The notes under the pieces are model-generated. The model was not told the DNA's origin and did no database searches. It saw only the letters and a list, made by a program, of their open reading frames with translations. The position numbers and the translations under genes were made by a program. Below are positions 7,840 through 14,948 of a stretch of 27,052 nt of DNA, piece by piece; position 1 is the stretch's first letter, and every line of letters begins with the position of its first letter. Source of the stretch: JBFHER01 sp041584055 (GTDB taxonomy: Bacteria > Bacteroidota > Bacteroidia > Bacteroidales > UBA5342); assembly GCA_041584055.1 (NCBI GenBank), contig JBFHER010000017.1, positions 1 through 27,052 on the forward strand. The letters run 5' to 3'.

Positions 7840-7853
7840 TTAAACGCGTTTAA
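7840..7853. promoter_or_regulatory. Perfect 14-bp palindrome upstream of modA
   Basis: TTAAACGCGTTTAA is a perfect palindrome ending 10 bases before the modA start. Its place and symmetry suit an operator for a dimeric regulator of the molybdate transporter. It does not look like the E. coli ModE site, so any regulator is unknown. Confidence 0.4.
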
Positions 7854-7862
7854 TCCAATATC

Positions 7863-8636
7863 ATGAGATCCATCTGTTTTTTACATAGTGCATTATATTC
7901 GAAAATGGGTTCAGGAATGATGATTCTGTTTATTTTAGGACTCATTTCCTGTTCTTCAGAAAAGCAAAGCAAAAACATTACCGTGTTTTCGGCCGCAAGT
8001 CTTACCGAAGTCATGACTGCTTTAGTTGATAGTTTTGAACAGGAAAGTAAAATAAATGTCAGTTTGAATTTTGCGTCCTCAGGTACACTTGCCCGTCAGA
8101 TCGAAATGGGGGCCGGCGCGGATATTTTTCTCTCTGCCAATAAACAGTGGGTTGATTTTCTTGTAAATAAAAAAGTGGTGGGGTCGGAGAATTGTGTCGA
8201 AGTGGCGGGCAACTCATTGGTGCTTATTTCAGGTGTAGGGAAGATGTTCACGCTTTCAGAAGCTTTAGAAAGTCGTTTTGTAATTGGTGACCCCGCATCT
8301 GTGCCCGTTGGTACTTATGCAAAAATGGCACTTGAAAAAATCGGTCTTTGGAAGGACGGGCATGATTTCCTTTATGGTCGTGATGTAAAACATGTTTTAA
8401 AGCTGGTAGAGATGGGAGAGGCCGATGCTGGGATCGTATATAAAACGGATGCTTACAGAAATGGTAAAGTGCAGGTGCTTCAGGAAATACCTGATTCCGT
8501 TTATCCGGCCATCAAATATTTTATTTGTGATCTGAAGTCTGATACTTCATCAAAAACTCCAGACTTGATACAATACGTAAAATCGGCAAAGGGGCGTGAA
8601 ATATTGGAGGAATTTGGTTTTAAAAGCTTACAATAA
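7863..8636 (+). CDS. modA: Molybdate ABC transporter substrate-binding lipoprotein ModA
   Basis: The periplasmic molybdate/tungstate binding component. The 257-residue protein has an N-terminal membrane segment and a lipobox LISC with the lipidated Cys at residue 30, so it is anchored as a lipoprotein. The mature part begins with VFSAASLTEVMTALVDSFE, then FASSGTLARQIEMGAGADIFLSAN, both hallmark ModA segments that bind the oxyanion; DPASVPVGTYAKMAL and AGIVYKTDA follow in the expected order. ATG 7863 is taken as start, but ATG 7905 would still leave a short signal peptide and cannot be excluded. modB starts on the base after the stop. In this setting it supplies molybdenum for nitrogenase. Confidence 0.95.
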   Translation: MRSICFLHSALYSKMGSGMMILFILGLISCSSEKQSKNITVFSAASLTEVMTALVDSFEQESKINVSLNFASSGTLARQIEMGAGADIFLSANKQWVDFLVNKKVVGSENCVEVAGNSLVLISGVGKMFTLSEALESRFVIGDPASVPVGTYAKMALEKIGLWKDGHDFLYGRDVKHVLKLVEMGEADAGIVYKTDAYRNGKVQVLQEIPDSVYPAIKYFICDLKSDTSSKTPDLIQYVKSAKGREILEEFGFKSLQ

Positions 8637-9305
8637 TTGTTTACTGATTTTGAAATATCTGCAATATTATTGTCGCTGCGTGTGGCAGGAATCAGTGTGC
8701 TGATCGCTTTTCCTGTTGCAGTGGGATTGGGATGGATTTTGAGCCGTAAGACATTTTATGGAAAGCGTTTGCTGGAGAGTTTTGTATTTCTTCCTTTGGT
8801 TCTCCCTCCTGTTACGATTGGGTACTTGCTTTTGTATGTGTTTGGTAAATCCGGACTCTTGCGACCTGTGTGGGATTTACTCGGAACAAACGGCCTGGCA
8901 TTTACATTTTGGGCTGCCGTTATTTCTTCGTTGGTGGTTTCAATGCCATTGTTTGTGCGTTCTATAAAAGCCGCATTCGACATGATTGATCCGGGTTTGG
9001 AACGGGCGGCACAAACTCTGGGAGCGAGTCGCTGGAAGGTATTCCGAACCATTTCGTTGCCGCTGGCTTTGCCGGGCGTTGTGAGTGGTTTTATTCTGGC
9101 TTTTGCCCGCAGCTGGGGAGAGTTTGGTGCAACAATTACCTTTGCCGGTAACATGTTCGGAAAAACCCAAACCTTGCCGCTAGCAATTTATACCTCGATG
9201 CAGGTTCCCGGCCAGGAATTTGTGGCCATGAAATTGGTTTTTGTTTCTATTGTTATTTCGCTTATAACAATGTATCTATCAGAACGGTTTGTAAAAAAGA
9301 TATAA
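8637..9305 (+). CDS. modB: Molybdate ABC transporter permease ModB (TTG start)
   Basis: The inner-membrane permease of the molybdate importer, 222 residues with about five membrane segments. It shows LPLVLPPVTIGYLLLYVFGK near residues 50-70, typical of ModB, and the EAA loop RAAQTLGASRWKVFRTISLPLALPG (about 120-145) that contacts the ATPase. The start is TTG at 8637, directly after the modA stop; no in-frame ATG lies before the first membrane segment is complete, so TTG is well supported. The abutting genes suggest translational coupling. Length matches the family norm of about 225. Confidence 0.95.
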   Translation: MFTDFEISAILLSLRVAGISVLIAFPVAVGLGWILSRKTFYGKRLLESFVFLPLVLPPVTIGYLLLYVFGKSGLLRPVWDLLGTNGLAFTFWAAVISSLVVSMPLFVRSIKAAFDMIDPGLERAAQTLGASRWKVFRTISLPLALPGVVSGFILAFARSWGEFGATITFAGNMFGKTQTLPLAIYTSMQVPGQEFVAMKLVFVSIVISLITMYLSERFVKKI

Positions 9306-9315
9306 AGACACTGCC

Positions 9316-10419
9316 ATGGCAATTCTGGATGTAGACATAAAATATAAAGTAGGAAACTTCAAAGGTTTCTATCGTTTCACAATCGAAGATTGGGTGACGG
9401 GCATCTGGGGTGCATCGGGGCACGGAAAAACCACCCTGATACAGTTGATTGCCGGATTGTTAAAGCCGGTGGAAGGCTCCATTTCCCTGTTGGGGGAAGA
9501 GGTTGTAAACAAAAGAAATAAACTCTTTTTACCTCCTCATAAACGTCGAATAGGTATTGTTTTTCAGGAGGCACGATTGTTTCCGCATTTGTCGGTTCGA
9601 AAGAACCTGGAATACGGCATGCCTGATTACCATCAACAGGATATTCGTTTTGAGGATGTGGTGGAAGTTCTTGGTTTGGGTAACTTATTGGATCAGATGC
9701 CTGGAGAATGTTCCGGGGGAGAAAAACAACGCGTTGCCATCGGACGGGCACTGCTTTCTCAACCAAGGATGCTGCTTTTAGATGAGCCTTTCTCTGCGTT
9801 GGATAAACAATTAAAGTTCAAGGCCATCGATTTTATTCGTAAGGTCATTGATACTTTTAAAATCCCAGTGGTTGTGATCAGTCATGATATCTCTGATATT
9901 CTTAAGCTCACCAATCGCATGCTGCTTATAAAAAAAGGAAAAGTGGAAGCCATGGGAAACTTTCAGGAATTATTGATGCACGGTTATTTTGCGGGCATCC
10001 CGTTTCAGGATTCTTTTGTGAATGATTTGCAGTTTACAGTTGTATCCAGAGATGCTGCCATGAACTATAAAGTGCGGTTGAAGGAAACGGATTGCATTTA
10101 TTATCTGCATACCGATCAACAGGAATTGAAAGCAGGAGATCATGTAGATGCTTATTTACGTCCGGAAGACATCACCATCTCAACACAGTTGATTCAAGGT
10201 ATCTCCATGCAGAACCAGTTGGAAGCAAGCATCAAAGAGATCTATTTTGACAAGAATTTTGCCATTTGTCTTTTAGATGTGGGAACAGATTTGCTGGTCC
10301 GTATCACCAGCGATTCCGTGCATCGACTGAAACTTGAAAAGGGTCAAAAGGTATACGCATTGTTTAAATCTGTTGCGCTGGCAATGTATGATGACTCTTT
10401 GCGGATGATTTACACATAA
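9316..10419 (+). CDS. modC: Molybdate ABC transporter ATP-binding protein ModC
   Basis: The ATPase that drives molybdate uptake, 367 residues. The Walker A is GASGHGKTT (32-40), the Q-loop is VFQEARLFP, the signature is CSGGEKQR (132-139; the usual first residue Leu is Cys here), and the Walker B is MLLLDEP (152-158) followed by the D-loop SALD; an H-loop Asp-preceded His is in VVISHD. The C-terminal third (about 285-365, GDHVDAYLRPEDITIS and later VRITSDSVHRLKLEKGQKVYALFK) is a TOBE/Mop domain that can bind molybdate and regulate transport. It begins 10 bases after modB. It ends only two bases before the stop of a convergent minus-strand gene, with no obvious terminator in between. Confidence 0.95.
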   Translation: MAILDVDIKYKVGNFKGFYRFTIEDWVTGIWGASGHGKTTLIQLIAGLLKPVEGSISLLGEEVVNKRNKLFLPPHKRRIGIVFQEARLFPHLSVRKNLEYGMPDYHQQDIRFEDVVEVLGLGNLLDQMPGECSGGEKQRVAIGRALLSQPRMLLLDEPFSALDKQLKFKAIDFIRKVIDTFKIPVVVISHDISDILKLTNRMLLIKKGKVEAMGNFQELLMHGYFAGIPFQDSFVNDLQFTVVSRDAAMNYKVRLKETDCIYYLHTDQQELKAGDHVDAYLRPEDITISTQLIQGISMQNQLEASIKEIYFDKNFAICLLDVGTDLLVRITSDSVHRLKLEKGQKVYALFKSVALAMYDDSLRMIYT

Positions 10420-10421
10420 AC

Positions 10422-10736
10422 TTATGCATCCATAAACTTAATTTTAAAGTTGTTGCTGTCGGCATCTTCTATCAATGCATATTTTACGTCATGGATAAGA
10501 TTGATTCCTCTTTCTTTGGCAGAGATGCCAAGCGCTATTTTTAATTGATGAATGGCTTCCTTGTCACATTCTTCATTAAAGTGCAGGTGGATTTTACTGG
10601 CATCCTCATGATTAAATCTGAAAAGGAAAGCATTGTGTTTTACAAATACAAGGTCCTCGTATTCATATGTCACTTCCAGTTCCACATCCTTGGCCATTTC
10701 AAGGGCAATATCCAATGGGTATAATCTTGTATTCAT
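10422..10736 (-). CDS. Hypothetical protein, last gene of the NifX-like/Nif11 operon
   Basis: A 104-residue soluble protein that I do not recognise. ATG at 10736 (MNTRLYPLDIALEMAKDVE) is preferred over upstream in-frame starts because these would run through the end of the preceding gene. It is mixed alpha/beta, acidic, with one Cys (NEECDKEA) and no signal peptide or membrane segment. It begins 10 bases after the Nif11-domain gene, so the two are almost certainly co-transcribed. Its position with a cofactor-binding NifX-type protein suggests a nif accessory role; this is guilt by association only. Confidence 0.7.
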   Translation of the reverse strand: MNTRLYPLDIALEMAKDVELEVTYEYEDLVFVKHNAFLFRFNHEDASKIHLHFNEECDKEAIHQLKIALGISAKERGINLIHDVKYALIEDADSNNFKIKFMDA

Positions 10737-10746
10737 CTTGTATCTT

Positions 10747-10986
10747 TTAATTATATAGTAACTTGAACCACCAGACGACTTCAAACAGAAAATCAGCTTG
10801 TTCCTGTGTCTGGCATCTGGTGTGTAGTACATTCACTGAGTCTTCAAACTCTTCAAAATTAAATTTGTAGCCCTTTTTTTCCAGGGCCGGTAATATTTCT
10901 GATCGCTCCAGGGTGATAAGATCATCTCTTAAACTAGGATCAATTGCAGCTTGAGAAATAAAATTTATGGCATCTTGTGTTGGCAT
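10747..10986 (-). CDS. Nif11-domain small protein
   Basis: A 79-residue protein. AINFISQAAIDPSLRDDLITL followed by ILPALEKKGYKFNFEEF is the Nif11 pattern: a helix with F and D-P-x-L-R, then an aliphatic helix, a G-Y/F-x-F turn and an E-E helix. Nif11 proteins are named from nif clusters of cyanobacteria and Azotobacter; their exact role is unknown, and related leaders serve RiPP precursors. Here no GG-type cleavage site or core peptide follows; instead the C-terminus is aromatic (FLFEVVWWFKLLYN). The start at ATG 10986 is chosen because the longer frame has an unnatural N-terminus. It lies 67 bases after the NifX-like gene. Confidence 0.75.
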   Translation of the reverse strand: MPTQDAINFISQAAIDPSLRDDLITLERSEILPALEKKGYKFNFEEFEDSVNVLHTRCQTQEQADFLFEVVWWFKLLYN

Positions 10987-11053
10987 GGTTCTGATGATTA
11001 AATAATTAAACTGTTTATGAATTTTTCTCTTGGCAACGTGGTGATAAAAATGC

Positions 11054-11446
11054 TTAAGCGCACCCGGTACTACTGCATGAACTGCAGCTGCCACAACTTC
11101 CGCTGGATTCTGAAGCTAATTGGGCTGCTGAGAATTCGGGTAGCATCTCACTTCGTAAAAGTATAATGTTAAGACTCAAAAAACTTCCTTCAGCCTGATA
11201 TACTTTTATTCCATTTCCTTTTAATACCTTTAATGCCATGGCTTTAATGTCTGGTGATATGATTGCATCGATATTATTTTGCTTTACCCAGTCTGTAATG
11301 CTGATGTCCAATTCGTCTTTATGGGTGAGCTCAATTTTGTCGCTGTCATTGTCGTAAATGCCTATTAAATCGCAGGCGGTAAAATCGGTGGAAAGCATAA
11401 TTTTCTCTTTCTCATTTGTGCCCAAAGCCGGATATCCAATTTTCAT
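11054..11446 (-). CDS. NifX/NafY-family FeMo-cofactor-binding protein with Cys-rich tail
   Basis: A 130-residue protein of the dinitrogenase iron-molybdenum cofactor biosynthesis family (NifX, NafY, NifY, C-terminal part of NifB). The fold is seen as MKIGYPALGTNEKEKIMLSTDFTACDLIGIYD at the start, an acidic middle, and IDAIISPDIKAMALKVLKGNGIKVYQAEG, which matches the family's D-x-I-I ... A-L-x-x-G-I-x-V-Y core. The end is a Cys-rich, Ser/Gly-rich tail with C118, C121, C124 and C129 (GSCGSCSSCSSTGCA), which could bind a metal or cluster. It is the first gene of a three-gene minus-strand operon. It would carry or store NifB-co or a related cluster; which one is not shown by sequence. Confidence 0.82.
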   Translation of the reverse strand: MKIGYPALGTNEKEKIMLSTDFTACDLIGIYDNDSDKIELTHKDELDISITDWVKQNNIDAIISPDIKAMALKVLKGNGIKVYQAEGSFLSLNIILLRSEMLPEFSAAQLASESSGSCGSCSSCSSTGCA

Positions 11447-11520
11447 AACACTCTCTTTTTTTGTTAAACATCGTAAAACGGATTTTTGCCGTTCATAGAA
11501 AACGCCTGATGAATCAAATG

Positions 11521-11550
11521 ATGCTACTTGAAATTAATGTGCAATAGCAT
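11521..11550 (-). other. Stem-loop in the leader of the NifX-like operon
   Basis: ATGCTA (11521-11526) pairs with TAGCAT (11545-11550), continued by TTG (11528-11530) with CAA (11542-11544) past one bulged base, with an 11-base loop. It would lie in the 5' leader of the minus-strand transcript. Confidence 0.4.
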
Positions 11551-11601
11551 GTGCTCAGATTCACTTGTTGTTTTGCGATTAGCAAATAACAATGCACATG
11601 C
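11547..11601. repeat. Compound inverted repeat
   Basis: GCATGTGC (11547-11554) is the perfect reverse complement of GCACATGC (11594-11601). Inside it TTGTT (11565-11569)/AACAA (11588-11592) and TTTGC (11572-11576)/GCAAA (11582-11586) form a second, interrupted stem with a GATTA loop. It overlaps the proposed -24/-12 element, so it could be an operator instead. Confidence 0.45.
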
Positions 11602-11603
11602 CA
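11588..11603 (-). promoter_or_regulatory. Candidate sigma54 (-24/-12) promoter of the NifX-like operon
   Basis: Read on the minus strand the site is TGGCATGTGCATTGTT, against the consensus TGGCACG-N4-TTGCW. The -24 GG is present and the spacing is right, but the -12 GC is GT. Transcription would start near 11577, about 130 bases before the gene. Its upstream arm is part of an inverted repeat, so the match could be fortuitous. Confidence 0.35.
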
Positions 11604-11697
11604 ATTATTTACGATGAGTGGCTAAGTTTCTCTTTATGTGATAAATAAAGAGGTGCCGCGTTGTTTTTATTCTGCTGGGATACGACATAAATGTAAG

Positions 11698-11719
11698 AAA
11701 TGTGGTGCAATTCACATTT
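11698..11719. promoter_or_regulatory. TGT-N10-ACA palindrome, candidate NifA enhancer
   Basis: TGTGGTGCAATTCACA at 11701-11716 fits TGT-N10-ACA exactly, and the symmetry extends to 7-bp arms AAATGTG (11698-11704) and CACATTT (11713-11719). It sits about 130 bases before the proposed transcription start, the usual distance of NifA sites. It also resembles a CRP/FNR-type site (TGTGA-N6-TCACA) with one mismatch, so the identity of the regulator is open. Confidence 0.5.
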
Positions 11720-11753
11720 TTGTAGTGTCAAAACAAGGATGGTACGGTGTTGT

Positions 11754-13862
11754 TTAAGAGATAATGCTCCAGTTAATTTTATCGGCGTTGAGTTTTTGGA
11801 GTTGCTTTTTTAGGGCGCTGTTGCGTGGATCTTCCAACAAAGGATCGTTTGCAAGAATCTCAGTTGCCACGTCTCTTGAAAACTGTAAAATCTGACCATC
11901 CCTTGCAAGGTTGGCAATTTTCAGGTCAAAAGGAAGTCCACTTTGCTGGGTGCCTTCGATATCGCCCGGGCCTCTGAGTTTCATGTCTGCCTCAGCAATT
12001 TCAAACCCATCATTGGTCGCAACCATGGTTTCAAGTCGGGTGCGTCCTTCTTCCGACAGTTTTGGCGACGATACAAGCACGCAGTAAGCCTGATCTGCGC
12101 CCCGGCCAACCCGCCCACGCAGCTGGTGCAGCTGACTCAGTCCAAATCGCTCAGCACTTTCGATTACCATCACAGAGGCGTTGGGAACATTTACGCCGAC
12201 TTCAATAACCGTGGTTGCCACCATGATTTGAGTTTCTCCTTTCATAAATCCCTGCATGGCTGCCTCTTTTTCTGCAGGTTTCATCTTTCCATGGACCATG
12301 CAAATTTGATAGTTTGGTTCAGGGAAATGTGCTTTCATCCCTCTGAATCCATCTTCCAAATTTTTATAATCCAGTGTTTCAGATTCCTGAATGAGCGGAT
12401 AAACAACATAAATCTGCCGTCCGGAAGCAATTTCATTTTTCATGAACTGGATGATGTTTGCTCGTTTGTTTTCAAAAAAATGAAATGTTTTTATGGGTTT
12501 TCGCCCTGGGGGAAGTTCATCGATAACAGAAATATCAAGATCACCATAAACCGTCATGGCCAATGTTCTTGGAATCGGTGTAGCTGTCATCACCAAAACA
12601 TGGGGAGGGATTGTATTTTTATTCCACAGGCGGGCACGCTGGGCGACACCGAAGCGATGCTGCTCATCAATGATTACAAGTCCCAGGTTTTTAAATTGAA
12701 CAGTGTCTTCAATCAAGGCGTGTGTGCCGATTAGAATCTGCAACTCACCGGTTTTTAATTGCTCATGCAATCGTGTACGTACAGCTTTTTTGGTACTTCC
12801 CGTCAGCAATTCAACGCGCACATCCATCTCCCCAAGCATCTTCCTTATGCTTCGCAAGTGCTGGGTCGCCAGTATTTCTGTGGGTGCCATGAGGGCTCCC
12901 TGAAATCCATTGTCCAGGGCAATTAACAACACCATTAAAGCAACCATTGTCTTCCCGCTGCCAACATCCCCCTGTAACAGGCGATTCATTTGTTTTCCCG
13001 AACCAATGTCGCGCCGAATTTCTTTGATAACTTTTTTTTGTGCGCCGGTTAATTCAAATGGTATTCGTTCTGAATAAAAGTGGTTTAAATAAGTTCCTAC
13101 TTTCGAGAAGACATGCCCGGGAATGCTTGCCTGTCGTTTGTTTTTCATGCGCAGCATGTTCAGCTGAATGTAAAACAATTCCTCAAACTTTAACCGGAGT
13201 TGAGAACGTTCAAGCAATTTAACATCCTGAGGGAAGTGCATGGTGTGCAACGACGTATGTAGATTCGGAAGATTGTACTGCTTTAACAGCCAGGCAGGAA
13301 GTGTTTCTGAGATCTTACCCTGAATGGCATTGAATACATTGGCTTGCAAGGTCTGTATGACCTTTGAGTTGATAAAGCTGCTCTTCATCTTTTCAGTCGT
13401 AGGGTACATGGCATGTAATCCACCCACAAAAGGTTTTTTTTGCACCTCTTCCCATTTGTCAAGATCCGGATGTACAATGTTTAACCTGCCTCCAAATTCC
13501 GAAGGCTTTCCGAAAAGCAGGTAATCTACATTTTCTTTGATGTTTTTTGTGATGTAGTTCAGTCCCTTGAACCATACCACCTCCATGGAGCCGGTTTCAT
13601 CCGCAAAGCGCCCCACAAGTCTTTTTTTGTATCCCTGACCAATGGGTTCAAATTTTATGAACCGCCCCACAATCTGCACGTAGGACGATGCAGAACTGAT
13701 TTCCCGTATCTTGTAATACCTGCTTCTGTCGATATACCGGTAAGGAAAATAATACAAGAGCTGTTCATAGGAATGAATCCCTGCTTCCTGTGCAAGTACA
13801 GTAGCCCTCCTCGGACCAACGCCGGGCAGAAATTTGATATCACTTGTATAAATATCTGACAT
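11754..13862 (-). CDS. recG: ATP-dependent DNA helicase RecG
   Basis: RecG remodels stalled replication forks and Holliday junctions. The 702-residue protein starts MSDIYTSDIKFLPGVGPRRA, with the N-terminal helix-hairpin and wedge/OB domain (residues to about 260), then the helicase core. Walker A is GDVGSGKTMVA, the Walker B is the RecG-type DEQHRFG, motif III is MTATPIPRTLA, and the C-terminal helicase half includes RFGLSQLHQLRGRVGRG; LRGPGDIEGTQQSG is a RecG hallmark. A -7 element lies so close upstream that ATG 13862 is preferred; ATG 13871 is possible, while longer frames would have an unlikely Cys-rich N-terminus. It is a housekeeping gene next to, but separate from, the nif genes. Confidence 0.95.
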   Translation of the reverse strand: MSDIYTSDIKFLPGVGPRRATVLAQEAGIHSYEQLLYYFPYRYIDRSRYYKIREISSASSYVQIVGRFIKFEPIGQGYKKRLVGRFADETGSMEVVWFKGLNYITKNIKENVDYLLFGKPSEFGGRLNIVHPDLDKWEEVQKKPFVGGLHAMYPTTEKMKSSFINSKVIQTLQANVFNAIQGKISETLPAWLLKQYNLPNLHTSLHTMHFPQDVKLLERSQLRLKFEELFYIQLNMLRMKNKRQASIPGHVFSKVGTYLNHFYSERIPFELTGAQKKVIKEIRRDIGSGKQMNRLLQGDVGSGKTMVALMVLLIALDNGFQGALMAPTEILATQHLRSIRKMLGEMDVRVELLTGSTKKAVRTRLHEQLKTGELQILIGTHALIEDTVQFKNLGLVIIDEQHRFGVAQRARLWNKNTIPPHVLVMTATPIPRTLAMTVYGDLDISVIDELPPGRKPIKTFHFFENKRANIIQFMKNEIASGRQIYVVYPLIQESETLDYKNLEDGFRGMKAHFPEPNYQICMVHGKMKPAEKEAAMQGFMKGETQIMVATTVIEVGVNVPNASVMVIESAERFGLSQLHQLRGRVGRGADQAYCVLVSSPKLSEEGRTRLETMVATNDGFEIAEADMKLRGPGDIEGTQQSGLPFDLKIANLARDGQILQFSRDVATEILANDPLLEDPRNSALKKQLQKLNADKINWSIIS

Positions 13863-13872
13863 GTAATCCATA

Positions 13873-13880
13873 CAAAAATA
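13873..13880 (-). promoter_or_regulatory. -7 element of recG
   Basis: On the minus strand TATTTTTG matches TAnnTTTG and lies 10 bases before ATG 13862. Transcription would begin near 13869, giving a leader of only a few bases. No clear -33 TTG is present. Confidence 0.45.
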
Positions 13881-13940
13881 GCACATAATATTTAAAATTG
13901 GCATTGACACGCCGCATTGACCACAATGAAAATGCACAGC

Positions 13941-13967
13941 ACTAATTCGTTAGTCAATCTACTGACT
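13941..13967. repeat. Two overlapping inverted repeats between recG and rnz
   Basis: ACTAA-TTCG-TTAGT (13941-13954) and AGTCA-N6-TGACT (13952-13967) share three bases, so only one can fold at a time. They lie between the two divergent promoters and may be operator-like DNA. Confidence 0.3.
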
Positions 13968-14003
13968 CCGGTCTTTCAGGTCCCAACTTCTCAATCAAAA
14001 TCC

Positions 14004-14011
14004 TATCTTTG
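14004..14011 (+). promoter_or_regulatory. -7 element of rnz
   Basis: TATCTTTG matches TAnnTTTG and ends six bases before the rnz ATG, so the mRNA would be leaderless or nearly so. A matching -33 element is not obvious. Confidence 0.5.
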
Positions 14012-14017
14012 CATAGC

Positions 14018-14929
14018 ATGAAATTCGAATTAACAATATTAGGTACAAACTCTGCGGTGCCCACATCCAACAGAAATCCTTCCGGACAGCTTTTAAATGT
14101 GCGGGATAAGTTGTTTTTGATTGATTGTGGAGAAGGGACTCAGCTACAGCTTCGTAAAGCAAAAGTTAAGTTCTCGCGCCTCAGTCATATTTTTATTTCT
14201 CATATGCACGGAGATCATGTGCTGGGTTTGCCCGGATTGATTTCAACTCTTGGTCTTCTCGGGAGGACTGCAGATCTCCATATTTATGCGCACCCTGAGT
14301 TGGAGAAAATGATGGACCCTTTGTTTAAGTATTTCGGACATGGCTTACCCTATAACATCATTTATCATCATGTTCAAGTCGCAGAAAAAGAACTAATTTT
14401 CGAAGATAAGTCTATGACCGTGCACGCATTCCCGTTAAATCATCGGGTGCCCTGCTATGGATTTCTTTTTCGTGAAAAGCCATTGGAACGAAAGATCATA
14501 AAGGATTACATCGATTATTATAAGTTATCAATTAAAGATATTTTACAGATAAAAGCCGGCGAGGATTATGTCACCGAAACGGGGGAGCTCATTCCAAACA
14601 AGCGATTGACAATAGATCCCCCGCACGTCAGGTCTTACGCGTATTGCACTGATACACGTCCGGTGAATGAAATCATTCCCTACATAAAAGGAATCGATTT
14701 ATTGTACCACGAAGCAACATTCGGAGATGCTGATGTACAACGGTTAATCGAAACATATCATTCGTCTGCCAGACAGGCTGCTGAAATTGCAAAATCTGCG
14801 GAGGTCAAACGCTTGCTGATAGGCCATTTTTCATCCAGATACAAAACGCCGGATGCTCTTGTGAGTCAGGCCAGAGAGGTTTTCCCAGAAACAAAAGCGG
14901 CCATTGATGGTGAGACAATAAATATATAG
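14018..14929 (+). CDS. rnz: Ribonuclease Z (tRNA 3' endonuclease)
   Basis: tRNase Z removes 3' trailers from tRNA precursors. The 303-residue protein is a metallo-beta-lactamase of the short form. It starts MKFELTILGTNSAVPTSNRNPSG and has the Zn-binding SHMHGDHVLGLPGL motif (H62, H64, D66, H67), the flexible-arm region after about residue 145, YCTDT with the metal Asp, and IGHFSSRYK near the C-terminus with the last metal His. The start at ATG 14018 fits the adjacent -7 element and the family's N-terminus; an in-frame TTG nine bases earlier lies within that element and is rejected. dgkA follows after 19 bases. Confidence 0.95.
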   Translation: MKFELTILGTNSAVPTSNRNPSGQLLNVRDKLFLIDCGEGTQLQLRKAKVKFSRLSHIFISHMHGDHVLGLPGLISTLGLLGRTADLHIYAHPELEKMMDPLFKYFGHGLPYNIIYHHVQVAEKELIFEDKSMTVHAFPLNHRVPCYGFLFREKPLERKIIKDYIDYYKLSIKDILQIKAGEDYVTETGELIPNKRLTIDPPHVRSYAYCTDTRPVNEIIPYIKGIDLLYHEATFGDADVQRLIETYHSSARQAAEIAKSAEVKRLLIGHFSSRYKTPDALVSQAREVFPETKAAIDGETINI

Positions 14930-14948
14930 CTGCAGAGATCTGAAAGCA

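Larger units (their letters stand above)
11447..11753 (-). other. Regulatory region upstream of the NifX-like operon
   Basis: This 307-base stretch between the recG stop and the NifX-like start holds no gene. It contains a stem at 11521-11550, an 8-bp inverted repeat (11547-11554 with 11594-11601) enclosing a smaller stem, a near-consensus -24/-12 element and a TGT-N10-ACA palindrome, each listed separately. No TAnnTTTG element was found on the minus strand here. Confidence 0.6.

Noticed and set aside
11541..11556. Minus-strand GAGCAC...TTGCA as a sigma54 site
   Set aside because: The spacing between the two parts is one base too long and the -24 GG is GA; the 11588-11603 site is a better candidate.
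11943..12734. 263-codon plus-strand frame opposite recG
   Set aside because: recG motifs on the minus strand cover the whole stretch; the plus-strand product looks like no protein family.
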